This document shows, one piece after another, positions 22,718-31,627 of a stretch of 31,637 bases of DNA (the stretch's first letter is position 1; each line of letters opens with the position of its first letter). The notes beneath the pieces are model-generated. The model was not told the origin of the DNA and made no database searches. It saw only the letters and a list, made by a program, of their open reading frames with translations. This DNA is from Chitinophagaceae bacterium (lineage in GTDB: Bacteria > Bacteroidota > Bacteroidia > Chitinophagales > Chitinophagaceae), in assembly GCA_016721085.1 (NCBI GenBank), contig JADKJI010000040.1:1-31637 (forward strand), given 5' to 3'. Position numbers and translations under genes: made by a program.

Positions 22718-22885
22718 TTATGCAGGATGAATAGCTTCTACAGGGCAGACATCAGCGCATGAGCCACAATCGGTACATACATCAGCGTCAATTTTATAGA
22801 TGTCGCCTTCGGAGATAGCTTCCACGGGGCATTCGTCAATGCAAGTGCCACAAGCGGTGCAGTCGTCAGAAATTACGTAAGCCAT
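22718..22885 (-). CDS. Small 2[4Fe-4S] ferredoxin
   Basis: A 55-residue protein, MAYVISDDCTACGTC at the N-terminus and a second half CTDCGSCADVCPVEAIHPA. Both CxxCxxCxxxCP clusters are complete, giving two [4Fe-4S] clusters, the classic clostridial-type ferredoxin of about 6 kDa. It acts in the cytoplasm as a low-potential electron carrier. It is transcribed divergently from korA-korB, whose product reduces ferredoxin, so it is a likely redox partner. A TATATTTG on the minus strand (22912-22919) is a perfect -7 element about 27 bases before the start codon. Confidence 0.96.
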   Translation of the reverse strand: MAYVISDDCTACGTCIDECPVEAISEGDIYKIDADVCTDCGSCADVCPVEAIHPA

Positions 22886-22911
22886 TTTTTATAATTTTTA
22901 GTTAATGCGTG

Positions 22912-22919
22912 CAAATATA
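22912..22919 (-). promoter_or_regulatory. -7 promoter element of the ferredoxin gene
   Basis: The minus strand reads TATATTTG, an exact TAnnTTTG match. TTGG at 22931-22934 is closer than the usual -33 spacing, so only the -7 element is claimed. Confidence 0.5.
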
Positions 22920-23195
22920 AGTAGTTATTTCCAATCACTACGGACTTGATTTTATTTAGAGAGCTTCTAAATAAAAAAATCTTTGAAACTTTAATTCAAT
23001 AAATGATAGGAATCTTTCAGTTGTATCTGCCTGAGCAAAAAGCAATAGGTCATTTTTTTGGATAATTAATTATGACAATTATTTGAATATGTACATCTTA
23101 GAAAATTATTAACTATGCTTGAAAATAGATTAATTTTCCCTTTCACCTTTCATAAAACTTATAACTTTTCAGCCATACCTTTCAAATGATCCAAT
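22920..23195. other. Divergent intergenic region ferredoxin/korA
   Basis: No gene. A near-consensus TACCTTTC at 23176-23183 would place the korA start of transcription within about 10 bases of the start codon. Nothing else recognised. Confidence 0.35.
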
Positions 23196-25033
23196 ATGAG
23201 CATGAAAATCAACTTCATTGAGAAAAGAAGATGTTGTTGTAAAATTTGTTGGCGATTCCGGTGATGGGATGCAACTCGCCGGTACCTTGTTCAGTGATAC
23301 CGCTGCCTTACAAGGCCTAGACCTTGCCACTTTCCCTGATTATCCTGCAGAAATAGGGCTCCCCATAACACTATAGCAGGAGTTTCAGGTTTCCAGGTTC
23401 GTATTGGAAAGAAAAAGATTGAGACTACCGGTGATGCTGTTGATATTCTCGTTGCAATGAACCCTGCTTCTTTAAAGGCAAACCTCAAATGGACCCGTCC
23501 CGGAGCAACACTCATCGTTGATGCAGATTCTTTCGATGAAGCTGCAATTAAAAAGGCTGGTTATTCCAGCAATCCTCTTGATGATGACTCTCTATCAGGA
23601 TATAACCTTATTAAGGCTCCAATATCATCAATGACTCGCGAAGCAGTTAAACCTTTAGGCTTTGACTTAAAGACAGCTGACAAGACTCGCAATGTTTTTG
23701 CACTTGGTATTGTCTATCATATTGTAAACTGGAAGCCTGATTCCACTTTCGATTACTTTAAACTGAAATTCAAGAAGAAACCTGAACTGGTTGATGCAAA
23801 TAAAGCTGTTCTTGAAGGCGGGTTAAACTATGCTGCAAATGTTGAAGCCTTAAGACAGCATTCCACATCGCAAAAGCTAAAATGCCCGCCGGCAGATACA
23901 GAAATATTACCGGAAATGTAGCAACAGCCTGGGGTTTCCTGGCTGCTTCAGAGAGATCTGGAGGCCCTTGTTCCTAGGGTCCTATCCTATTACCCCTGCC
24001 ACTGAAATCCTTATGGAACTTGCCAAGGCATAAATCGTTGGCGCCAAAGTATTTCAGGCAGAGGATGAAATTGCAGGCATTTGTTCTGCAATTGGCGCCA
24101 GCTATACAGGTTCACTGGCTCTAACAACTACTTCCGGTCCAGGACTATCACTTAAAAGTGAAGCCATCGGACTTGCAGTTATGACAGAACTACCTCTGGT
24201 CATAGTTGATGTTCAACGAGGTGGGCCTTCTACCGGACTACCTACCAAGAGTGAACAGAGTGACCTCATGCAGGCTTTGTTTGGAAGAAATAATGAAGCT
24301 CCTGTTGTTGTAGTTGCTGCTTCAACGCCGTCCGATTGTTTCTTCTATGCTTATCAGGCTTCGAAGATTGCAATGGAACATATGACCCCGGTTATGTTAA
24401 TGACTGATGGATCTCTTGGCAATGGATCTCAGCTCTTCCGAATTCCAAAGGTAGCTGATCTTCCTAATATCAATCCTCCAATGGCTGAACACAATGACAA
24501 GGATTTCCAAGCCTTATCAGCAGGAATCCTGAAACATTTGTCAGGAAATGGGCTATTCCCGGAACCATTGGATTAAGCCATAGGATTGGCGGCCTGGAAA
24601 AGGAGAATATTTCAGGAAATGTCAGCACTGATCCTGCCAATCATCAGTTAATGACTGATCTAGGGAAGCAAAATTCAGAAAGTTGCAGACTTTATTCCTC
24701 TACAAGGAAATTGTTGGTGAGAAAGAAGGAGATGTTCTTGTAGTTAGCTGGGGTGGTACCAGAGGTACTACCCAGGCTGCTGTTGAAGAACTTCAACAAG
24801 CAGGTAAAAAGATCAGCCTTGCGCATTTCCATTACATCATGCCTTTGCCCAAGAATACTCATGAGGTACTTGCCGGATTTAAAAAGATTATTGTCTGCGA
24901 GCTAAACAGCGGTCAGTTCGTAAATTACCTGAGAATGAAGGAGCCAGAATTCAGTTATTTGCAATATAACAAGGTTCAAGGCCTTCCTTTTACAGTTAAT
25001 GAATTAGTTACCAAATTCACTGAACTTCTTTAG
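23196..25033 (+). CDS. korA: 2-oxoacid:ferredoxin oxidoreductase, fused gamma/alpha subunit (KorA), frame-broken
   Basis: Oxidative decarboxylation of a 2-oxoacid, probably 2-oxoglutarate, to acyl-CoA with reduction of ferredoxin; partner of KorB. The gamma domain comes first (KFVGDSGDGMQLAG, AMNPASLKANL), then the alpha domain (GSYPITPATEILMELAK, FQAEDEIAG, TTSGPGLSLKSEAIGLAVM, VDVQRGGPSTGLPTKSEQSD, MTDGSLGNGS) and the C-terminal domain (WGGTRGTTQAAVEEL, LKK-type tail). The joined length is about 610 residues, normal for the fused Bacteroidota form. At least five one-base frame breaks (near 23216, 23365, 23868, 23960 and 24555, plus others to about 24680) and an in-frame TAA at 24031-24033 interrupt it. 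Since KorB next door is intact and the protein is otherwise well conserved, sequence errors are the likely cause. The gene lies 11 bases before korB. Confidence 0.9.
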
Positions 25034-25044
25034 CATTCAAAACC

Positions 25045-26088
25045 ATGATAGATTTTCCAAATAAAACCATAGAAAGGTCTTCAGTTGAACTAACCAAGGA
25101 AGACTTCGTAAGTGACCAACTCGTAAAATGGTGCCCGGGTTGTGGGGACCATGCTATTTTAGCGGCAGTTGCAAATGTGTTTCCAAAGATTGGATACAGG
25201 AAAGAGAACTTTATGATGGTTTCCGGTATCGGATGCTCTTCAAGGTTCCCCTATTATGTAAATACATATGGGTTCCATGGAATCCATGGAAGAGCCCATG
25301 CAATAGCTTCCGGCGTTAAGATTGCCAATCCAAACCTGAGTGTATGGATAACCACAGGTGATGGTGATTCACTTGCAATTAAAGGAAATCACTTTATCCA
25401 TATTATCAGAAGGAATATTGATGTGAATATTATCCTATTTAACAACCAGATCTATGGTTTGACTAAAGGGCAATATTCCCCAACAACACCCATGGGAAGT
25501 GTTACAAAAACATCTCCTCAGGGAACCATTGAGCACCCTTTTAACCCAGGCGAACTAGTGCTTGGAGCACAGGGCACATTCTTTGCCAGTGCTGTAGATA
25601 GTAATGTAAAACTCATGACTGAAGTTATGTTTGAAGCAGCCAGGCATGATGGTACTTCTGTTATTGAAATTCTTCAGAATTGCGTCATTTTTGCTGACAA
25701 AACACATGCTGCAGTTACTGATAAGGAAGTTCGCGATGATGCACAGATTCATCTTAAAAATGGTGAACCTATGGTCTTTGGAAAATCCAAGGATAAAGGC
25801 ATAATGCTAAGAGGTACCCAACTGGAAGTTGTAAAATTAGGAGAAGGTGGTATCACTGAGGATGATTTACTGGTTCATGATCAGTATCAGCAGGATCCGG
25901 GAATTCATTTGATGCTTGCTAAGATGGCTCCGCCTCATTATCCTGTAGCAGTTGGAGTTATTCGTTCAACAATGTATCCAACTTATGATGACCTTGTGGT
26001 TGATCAGATTAATTATGCTCAGGCGACCAGCAAAATCAAGAATGTGGATGATCTTCTTAATAGTGGGGACACCTGGGAGATAAAATAG
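25045..26088 (+). CDS. korB: 2-oxoacid:ferredoxin oxidoreductase beta subunit (KorB)
   Basis: Thiamine-diphosphate-binding subunit of the same complex as KorA. Intact, 347 residues. KWCPGCGDHAIL supplies the conserved cysteine pair. The TPP/Mg motif GDGDSLAIKGNHFIHIIRRN continues into LFNNQIYGLTKGQYSPTT, and SVIEILQNCVIF is typical of the subunit. The C-terminal extension after residue 230 is normal for Bacteroidota KorB. The 2-oxoglutarate preference over pyruvate is inferred from the two-subunit arrangement and the family. Co-transcribed with korA, and followed by a terminator. Confidence 0.95.
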   Translation: MIDFPNKTIERSSVELTKEDFVSDQLVKWCPGCGDHAILAAVANVFPKIGYRKENFMMVSGIGCSSRFPYYVNTYGFHGIHGRAHAIASGVKIANPNLSVWITTGDGDSLAIKGNHFIHIIRRNIDVNIILFNNQIYGLTKGQYSPTTPMGSVTKTSPQGTIEHPFNPGELVLGAQGTFFASAVDSNVKLMTEVMFEAARHDGTSVIEILQNCVIFADKTHAAVTDKEVRDDAQIHLKNGEPMVFGKSKDKGIMLRGTQLEVVKLGEGGITEDDLLVHDQYQQDPGIHLMLAKMAPPHYPVAVGVIRSTMYPTYDDLVVDQINYAQATSKIKNVDDLLNSGDTWEIK

Positions 26089-26110
26089 AATAGATCCTTG
26101 TATAAGCTAG

Positions 26111-26142
26111 GACACCTTTGATTAAGTTCAGGGTGTTTTTTT
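26111..26142 (+). terminator. Terminator after korB
   Basis: An imperfect hairpin with CACC/GGTG at its base (26113-26134) is followed directly by a run of seven T, about 25 bases after the korB stop. Confidence 0.65.
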
Positions 26143-26207
26143 GTGAATATCATTGTTGTATTTGAGTTTTAATTTGAAGAAATAAGCAAGTTCAAACTTT
26201 TTTCGGT

Positions 26208-26215
26208 TACTTTTG
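26208..26215 (+). promoter_or_regulatory. -7 promoter element of lptB
   Basis: TACTTTTG matches TAnnTTTG exactly, 17 bases before ATG 26233. No strong -33 element was seen. Confidence 0.45.
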
Positions 26216-26232
26216 CTTCAAAATTAGTTTCC

Positions 26233-26958
26233 ATGCTGCTCAGAACAGAGGATATAGTCAAGAAATACCGCCAGAGAACTGTTGTAAACCATGTTTCGAT
26301 TCAAGTAGAGCAAGGTGAAATTGTGGGATTGTTGGGGCCGAATGGTGCAGGAAAAACAACTTCGTTCTATATAATAGTTGGGCTTATAAAACCTTTGGAA
26401 GGTAAAGTGTTTCTGGATGACAGGGAAATAACCGGAGAACCTATTTATCGCAGGGCGCAGTTGGGAATTGGTTACCTTGCTCAGGAAGCTTCAGTCTTCA
26501 GGAAGCTCAGCGTTGAAGATAATATTAAGGCGGTTTTGGAATTTACTGATCTAAATAAAAAGCAACAACAGGAAAAACTTGAATCCTTATTGGCTGAGTT
26601 CGGGTTGAACGGAGTGAGAAAGAGCATGGGGATTCAGTTATCAGGAGGGGAGCGCCGCAGAACTGAGATTGCCCGAGCTCTTGCAACTGACCCGAAGTTT
26701 ATTCTGCTTGATGAACCCTTTGCTGGAGTTGACCCAATTGCTGTCGAGGATATTCAAAATATCGTTACTAAACTAAGAACCAAGAATATTGGGATTCTTA
26801 TTACAGATCATAATGTTCACGAGACTCTTTCAATTACTGACAGGGCTTACCTTCTTTTTGAGGGTTCAGTTTTAAAGTCGGGAACATCTTCTGAATTGGC
26901 TGAGGATGAACAAGTAAGAAAAGTCTATCTCGGAAAGAATTTCGAATTGCGCAGATAA
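26233..26958 (+). CDS. lptB: LPS export ABC transporter ATP-binding protein LptB
   Basis: Cytoplasmic ATPase that powers extraction of lipopolysaccharide from the inner membrane through LptFG. Intact, 241 residues, the usual length. Walker A GPNGAGKTT, Q-loop LAQEASVFRKLSVEDN, signature LSGGERRRTEIARAL, Walker B FILLDEPFAGVDP and switch histidine in ITDHNVHETL are all present. The combination of LAQEASVF with GERRR separates LptB from the related branched-chain amino-acid transporter ATPases. It stands alone after korAB, with its stop 5 bases from the stop of the convergent lipoprotein gene. Confidence 0.96.
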   Translation: MLLRTEDIVKKYRQRTVVNHVSIQVEQGEIVGLLGPNGAGKTTSFYIIVGLIKPLEGKVFLDDREITGEPIYRRAQLGIGYLAQEASVFRKLSVEDNIKAVLEFTDLNKKQQQEKLESLLAEFGLNGVRKSMGIQLSGGERRRTEIARALATDPKFILLDEPFAGVDPIAVEDIQNIVTKLRTKNIGILITDHNVHETLSITDRAYLLFEGSVLKSGTSSELAEDEQVRKVYLGKNFELRR

Positions 26959-26963
26959 ATAAC

Positions 26964-27657
26964 CTAATTCAATTTATAATTTATACTTAGTGCCAATGTA
27001 AGTGGTCTATAGGGTAAGTGCCTTTGATCGCTTGAAAGACTAAGGAATGTGGCTCCATTCAACTGAAGGCCGGTTCTTAGCTTGCCTTTCCCAAATCTCA
27101 CAAAAGCAGCAGGCTCAAACATGAGGTATGAGTTGTTGGATATAACAGGATCCAGATCATTCATTTCGTAATATCCGTAATCTGTTATTTGGGATTTTAG
27201 AATTCCTGACTTAATCGAAATCCCATACTCGTAGAATTTGGTGGTTGATATTGTTTGTCCGGCATTAAATTGTAAAAAATAGGTGTCATAGTTGCCAGAC
27301 AAATTTCCTGGGGTAGCGTTTCGCGACATACTGCCTCCTCCTGAACCATATCCTCCATATATTTCGAAGGTATAGTTTGATGGTTTCCAAAAAGTATCCC
27401 AAGGCGCCCTGAAAATATCGGATCTGATCAGGAGCTTCCAATCCATATGCTAATACACTAATATGCTTTAAGGGTGAATAGCAAGCAGTAGCAGAAACTG
27501 CTGGCAGCATAGAAATGGAGCCAGATAGTTTAAGCTGATTTTTATTTTCCATTAAAGGAATCATGGCGGGTTGAGGAATGTAAACAGTGCAAGCTGAAAA
27601 CAGACATGTTATCAAACCTATCCCAAGTATGAGTTTTAATATTGGTTGAGATTTCAT
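26964..27657 (-). CDS. Outer-membrane-associated lipoprotein of unknown function
   Basis: One gene in two frames. From ATG 27657 a lipoprotein signal peptide (LKLILGIGLITCLFSAC) ends in a lipobox cysteine. After a frame break near 27390 the second part contains PSNYTFEIYGGYGSGGGS, many alternating aromatic/hydrophobic strands and a C-terminus ending in SINYKLN. This pattern resembles beta-strand-rich outer-membrane proteins. The joined product is about 230 residues. Its start overlaps the stop of pssA by 4 bases (ATGA), so the two are translationally coupled. No function can be assigned beyond a probable cell-envelope location. Confidence 0.75.
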
Positions 27658-28381
27658 GATGACCTCCGAAAGTCGGGGATTAAGGAAATCAATATATATA
27701 TTAGAATTATCAACGGCAGTGAAGAAAACTGGAAGATGGGGATTATAAGGATTGAGATGAAGATCAGGATAAATCTCTTCTGATTATCTTTCCACTTCAA
27801 TGATTTGAATTTTAGTGATATAAGAGGTATTTCAGATACAAGCAACAAACTTGATGCTAAAGTAATTACTGCTAAAACGTAATAATTTCCGAGTAATTGT
27901 TGAGTTAAGGCGGAAACTGAGCCGTCCCATCCAAGCATTAGTGGAAAAGAAGCTATGCACATTGCTACCGCAGGAGTTGGTAAACCAAGAAAGGATTCAG
28001 TCTGACGAACATCGATATTGAATTTTGCGAGCCGAAGTGCTGAAAATAGTGGTAGTATGAAGGAAATGAAGACAAAAAGATTGAAAGAACCTAATGAAAA
28101 AATAGGAGTGTTGTTTGCTTTTATCATCAGAAAATAAAGCAGAAAGCCAGGAAGCACTCCAAAGGATACTACGTCTGCCAGGGAATCCAATTCTTTGCCT
28201 ATATCTGATTTAACATGCAATAGTCTTGCAGCCATTCCATCAAAGAAATCGAAGACTGCGGCAATGCCAATCATAATGGCGGCTAATTCTAATTCCCCAT
28301 CAAACGCTAGAGTGATGCCTATGCACCCTGAAAGCAAGTTCAGCATGTAATGGTGTTCGGGATATGTGATTTTATTTTCAA
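27654..28381 (-). CDS. pssA: CDP-diacylglycerol--serine O-phosphatidyltransferase
   Basis: Integral membrane enzyme making phosphatidylserine, the precursor of phosphatidylethanolamine. The CDP-alcohol phosphotransferase motif DGx2ARx8Gx3Dx3D is complete: DGMAARLLHVKSDIGKELD followed by SLAD. Several hydrophobic helices follow. The uninterrupted ORF starts at ATG 28346 (MLNLLSGC), but the expected family N-terminus, KSHIPNTIT, precedes it in another frame. With a one-base break near 28347 the gene extends to a TTG start at 28381, giving about 240 residues. A minus-strand TACCTTTG (28398-28405), an exact -7 match, supports this upstream start. Followed by an overlapping lipoprotein gene. Confidence 0.92.
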
Positions 28382-28397
28382 CTGAAGAATTTTATTT

Positions 28398-28405
28398 CAA
28401 AGGTA
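28398..28405 (-). promoter_or_regulatory. -7 promoter element of pssA
   Basis: The minus strand reads TACCTTTG, an exact TAnnTTTG match, 17 bases upstream of the proposed TTG start. Confidence 0.5.
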
Positions 28406-28476
28406 CAAAATCAATTAATGTTGAGTTTGTACCTGATTTTTATAGTGAACATTGACTGCTGGAATAGCTATCTGAA

Positions 28477-28508
28477 TTTGGAAATATAGATTAATTTAGA
28501 TATCTTTG
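28477..28508 (+). promoter_or_regulatory. Textbook Bacteroidota promoter before the unknown gene at 28536
   Basis: TTTG at 28477-28480 and TATCTTTG at 28501-28508 are separated by 20 bases, matching both the -33 and -7 consensus. The -7 element overlaps an upstream in-frame TTG (28506), which excludes that codon as a start and favours ATG 28536. Confidence 0.75.
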
Positions 28509-28535
28509 TTTAAACAGCTTACTAAAAATCGACCT

Positions 28536-29259
28536 ATGGCGGGAATAAACATTATTACTTCACAGGGATATATACTTAAGAAAGAGAAACTTGCTTCTTT
28601 TGCATGGGAAAAGAGTTACTCAGATATGATTCTGGAAGATCTTGATCCATTTCCTGGTTTTTATGACCATTTTTTCATTCCGGCAAATGATAGTGAAAAC
28701 AGGCCCAGGTCTATCTTCATTGTGATTAAGGAAAACAGTATGGTAAGCGAAGATCGGATTATCAGAGTCACGATGAGTGTGAAAGAAGAACTGGATGTTA
28801 AATTTGATGCCGCACTTGCCAGTATCGACCTGTTTAACAGATCTACACAATGCATCAGGGTATTTATGGATGACTATGAACAACTGCCTGCGTTGATTTC
28901 AAAGTATAAGGCAGAGGGAATTAATTTCCAGTCGAAGAAGGAAGTGAAACCTTACCAAAGCCTGATTGGTTAGGAAGTACTTTGAAATGAAAGAGTTAAG
29001 TGAGGGGATTTATAAAGATTTGGAACAGTCTGATACTTACTATCTTAAGATTCCTGGTTTCGTGTCTTGGGATAAATTTGAGCATCAGACCATAATAATC
29101 AGAAATAACATGAATCATAAATTATATGATGCTGCTCAGGCTGCTATATATGATAAGAGTGGATTAGTTGATTTGGTGCGCATTTTTGACAGAAAAGCTG
29201 ACGTAGAAATATTGGACCAGCTAAGGCTGAAATATCTCAATGAATTTGAGAGGATGTAA
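28536..29259 (+). CDS. Conserved-looking hypothetical protein, frame-broken
   Basis: I do not recognise this protein. The first frame (ATG 28536 to 28973) begins MAGINIITSQGYILKKEK and is a soluble, acidic protein with no signal peptide or membrane helix. The second frame (to 29259) contains RKYFEMKELSEGIYKDLEQS and ends YLNEFERM. A single-base break near 28968 would join them into about 240 residues, and codon use looks genuine on both sides. The upstream promoter is strong. The gene stands between pssA (divergent) and a small unknown gene. Two separate overlapping genes are possible, but the second has no good start codon or leader of its own. Confidence 0.6.
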
Positions 29260-29319
29260 GTATGCCCTGAAGGTTGGCTGCTTGCTGATATCACTATCTA
29301 TCTTCTTACCTTGTAAATC

Positions 29320-29561
29320 ATGAATGCGGACCAGTTCAGAAAACTTACCAGTCTTCAGCAGGTAGAAATCATTTTTGAAAATGGTCAGGAGATAATGTCT
29401 CGTGTATTCGTGTTCTACTCCATCAGGTTTATGTGCTCTATGATTTTTTTGTTGAGGTCTGGTATAGGCAGACCAGCCTGAAGATTGACAGAATCATTCT
29501 GTTGAGGGAAGAAGATGTGATGGATATATATGAGAAACAGATTGAACTTCCGGAGTTTTGA
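29320..29561 (+). CDS. Small hypothetical protein, about 80 residues, frame-broken
   Basis: Starts MNADQFRKLTSLQQVEIIFE in one frame and, after a break near 29405, continues as VLYDFFVEVWYRQTSLKIDR and ends QIELPEF at a TGA. The acidic/aromatic pattern, in particular FFVEVWY, resembles small uncharacterised cytoplasmic proteins I associate with Bacteroidota; no function is known to me. It follows the previous gene by 60 bases in the same direction and could be co-transcribed. Confidence 0.5.
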
Positions 29562-29611
29562 GTTGCTCAATTCAAGAAATTACTAGAGTAATGTGCGGAT
29601 CGGATAGATGA

Positions 29612-30318
29612 TCATCCCAGTTCACTTATCTTCATCAATCTGGGGACATTAACCAGTTTTATGGATTTCCCCGATAACTCAATCAAACCATCATCTTTCA
29701 TTTCTTTCATCAGCGGATTACACTTTCGGTTGACATGCCTGTTAATTCCCCTAGGTCATTGCGAGATAAGGGGAGATCGAATTCCAGGCTTTTGAAAATT
29801 CTGCCAGAAAGGCAAATCAGAATATCAGCCAATCGTCCGTGAAGGTGTTTTTGTGTCAGGCAGAAGAATCTTCCATAAGTCTGAGCAGTATTCTCGTTCA
29901 TCAGATTAAGAATTCTATATGCGAAAGAAGCATTTTGCAGCATAAGTTGCTTGAAGGTCGCTACATCAATCATCTTAACTACTGATTCTACATAAGTGGT
30001 TACTGAGTAGAGAAATGTGTTATTGCCGTCATATATTGCAGGAACTCCAATTAATTGACCTGATGGAGTAATTGTAAGAATCAAATTTTTGGGATTCCCT
30101 TCAAGGTAGATCTTCACCAAACCCTTCTCCAAAAACATTACATTGGAGGCAAATGTACCTTGCTTGCATATGGTTTCACCTTTTTTATATGTAATAGTGA
30201 CTGTTTGACGGTCCAGAATTCCCTTCTCTTCTGGTGTCAATAAGGCAAAGCAAGGTGAGTCATATACATGAGTTGCACATGAACTTGTAGGCAGATTGCT
30301 TTCATATGGCTCATCCAT
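29612..30318 (-). CDS. Crp/Fnr-family transcriptional regulator
   Basis: Cytoplasmic DNA-binding regulator. The N-terminal cyclic-nucleotide-binding-like beta-barrel contains YKKGETICKQGTFASNVMFL and GLVKIYLEG; a dimerisation helix follows, then a winged-helix domain with LSRNDLGELTGMSTESVIR. A one-base break near 29717 ends the long ORF at 29710; the next frame supplies LMKEMKDDGLIELSGKSIKL and a stop at 29612-29614, giving about 235 residues, normal for the family. There is no N-terminal four-cysteine iron-sulfur motif as in Fnr, so the signal is unknown. It is divergent from the rhodanese lipoprotein gene, with a TGAC-N4-GTCA palindrome between them. Confidence 0.9.
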
Positions 30319-30343
30319 AGTTTAGCGATGTATTAGATTGCTG

Positions 30344-30375
30344 CAAATTAACATCTTTTTTCCTGACCTGTGTCA
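30344..30375 (-). promoter_or_regulatory. Crp-family gene promoter with overlapping TGAC-N4-GTCA palindrome
   Basis: On the minus strand TTAATTTG (30344-30351) is one mismatch from the -7 consensus. The perfect inverted repeat TGACCTGTGTCA (30364-30375) lies about 30-40 bases upstream of the predicted start of transcription, where a bound regulator would cover the -33 region. Its form resembles Crp/Fnr half-sites. Confidence 0.45.
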
Positions 30376-30569
30376 TTTTCTATTTGTTGTCAGTCATATT
30401 TAAATTGATGATTAGCATTTTTTTTTCTATCCAACAACATGGACCATTCTGATGTACAATTCATATACCGACTTAGATTTGTTTTTTGAATAACAATGCA
30501 AGGTGCTGTATAATAATTTATTAGTAGCGTCTGCCCCTAAAATAATTCACAAATAACAAACCTTACACT

Positions 30570-31574
30570 ATGAAAAAGATCTATCTGCTTGGAACTGTCA
30601 TTCTGATGACTATGGTTTTAATCCTGAATTCATGTAAAAAGGATGAACCGGAGGCTGTAAATGCCTATTTAACTTTAAAAACCTACCTCGTTACGAATAC
30701 ACTGGATCTTCCGGATCTGGCAAAAAACTGGATTGTTGACCCAAAATCAACTACAGTGGGCGGAATTGTTGACTCAGTTACCAGTACAATCCCAGCGTAC
30801 CATGTTTTTGACATAAGGTCAGCTGCAGATTATTCCGCAGGACATATTAAGAATTCCATCAATGTTGCATTGAAGGATGTTGTTACCACCGCTGCCAGTT
30901 ATACTGACAAGCCGATATTGGTCGTGTGCTATACTGGACAAACTGCAGGACAGGCTGTGATGGCACTACGATTATCAGGTTTTGCCAATGCTGTTGTCTT
31001 AAAATGGGGTATGGCAGGCTGGAATGGAACATTTAAAGGTCCCTGGATTAGTAACTCTGGCTTTGAGACTCCAGCTAACGGTAATATTGCAGTTGGTAGT
31101 GCAAATTGGGTAACTTCTGACGCTCCGGCAGTTGGTTCTTTTACTGAACCAGTATGGACCTCAGCAAATACAGATGGTGCTCTCATCCTTAAGGAAAGAG
31201 TACAGGCTGTTCTTGATAAGGGATTTTCACCTGTTGCTGGTTCTGATGTTATAGCTAATCCATCAGCTTATCAAATTATGAATTACTGGTCAGTAGCTGA
31301 TTACACAACTTTTGGCCATTTTTCAGGTGCTTACGACCTTCCTGTTATTTCATTGGCAGGTGATTTAGTTAAAGCTATTGATCCTTCAAAAGAAGCACTG
31401 GTGTACTGCTATACCGGTCAAACATCAAGCATCGCAACTTTCTGGTTGAATGTGCTGGGATATAATACCAAGAGCATTGGATTCGGTGCAAACAGACTTG
31501 TTTATGATCAGCTTAAAGCTGCTAGTAAAACTGTTTACAAAGGCCCCAAGAATTGGGCTGTTGTTACAGACTAA
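30570..31574 (+). CDS. Exported lipoprotein with tandem rhodanese-like domains
   Basis: 334 residues, intact. The lipoprotein signal ends LILNSC, followed by KKDEPE, so the mature protein is probably membrane-anchored outside the cytoplasm. Rhodanese domain 1 (about residues 45-155) has FDIRSAADYSAGHIKNSINV and active-site loop CYTGQT. Domain 2 (about residues 210-315) has an altered entry motif (WSVADYTTFGHFSGAYDLP) but keeps YCYTGQT. The usual CxxGxR loop has Thr instead of Arg in both. Likely role: transfer or detoxification of sulfane sulfur in the envelope; substrate unknown. It is divergent from a Crp/Fnr regulator, which may control it, and followed by a strong terminator. Confidence 0.9.
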   Translation: MKKIYLLGTVILMTMVLILNSCKKDEPEAVNAYLTLKTYLVTNTLDLPDLAKNWIVDPKSTTVGGIVDSVTSTIPAYHVFDIRSAADYSAGHIKNSINVALKDVVTTAASYTDKPILVVCYTGQTAGQAVMALRLSGFANAVVLKWGMAGWNGTFKGPWISNSGFETPANGNIAVGSANWVTSDAPAVGSFTEPVWTSANTDGALILKERVQAVLDKGFSPVAGSDVIANPSAYQIMNYWSVADYTTFGHFSGAYDLPVISLAGDLVKAIDPSKEALVYCYTGQTSSIATFWLNVLGYNTKSIGFGANRLVYDQLKAASKTVYKGPKNWAVVTD

Positions 31575-31598
31575 GACAAAGTTATTTGGTAATCAATT

Positions 31599-31627
31599 CG
31601 GGGAAGAAATTGTTCTTCCCCGTTTTT
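31599..31627 (+). terminator. Intrinsic terminator after the rhodanese gene
   Basis: A perfect 10-bp stem CGGGGAAGAA/TTCTTCCCCG with a 4-base loop, then TTTTT. Confidence 0.93.

Noticed and set aside
24031..24033. In-frame TAA in korA as a possible recoded stop
   Set aside because: It lies beside several one-base breaks, and the local sequence (AAGGCATAAATC) is explained by one inserted G and one lost A restoring LAKHKIVGAK; no recoding signal is visible.
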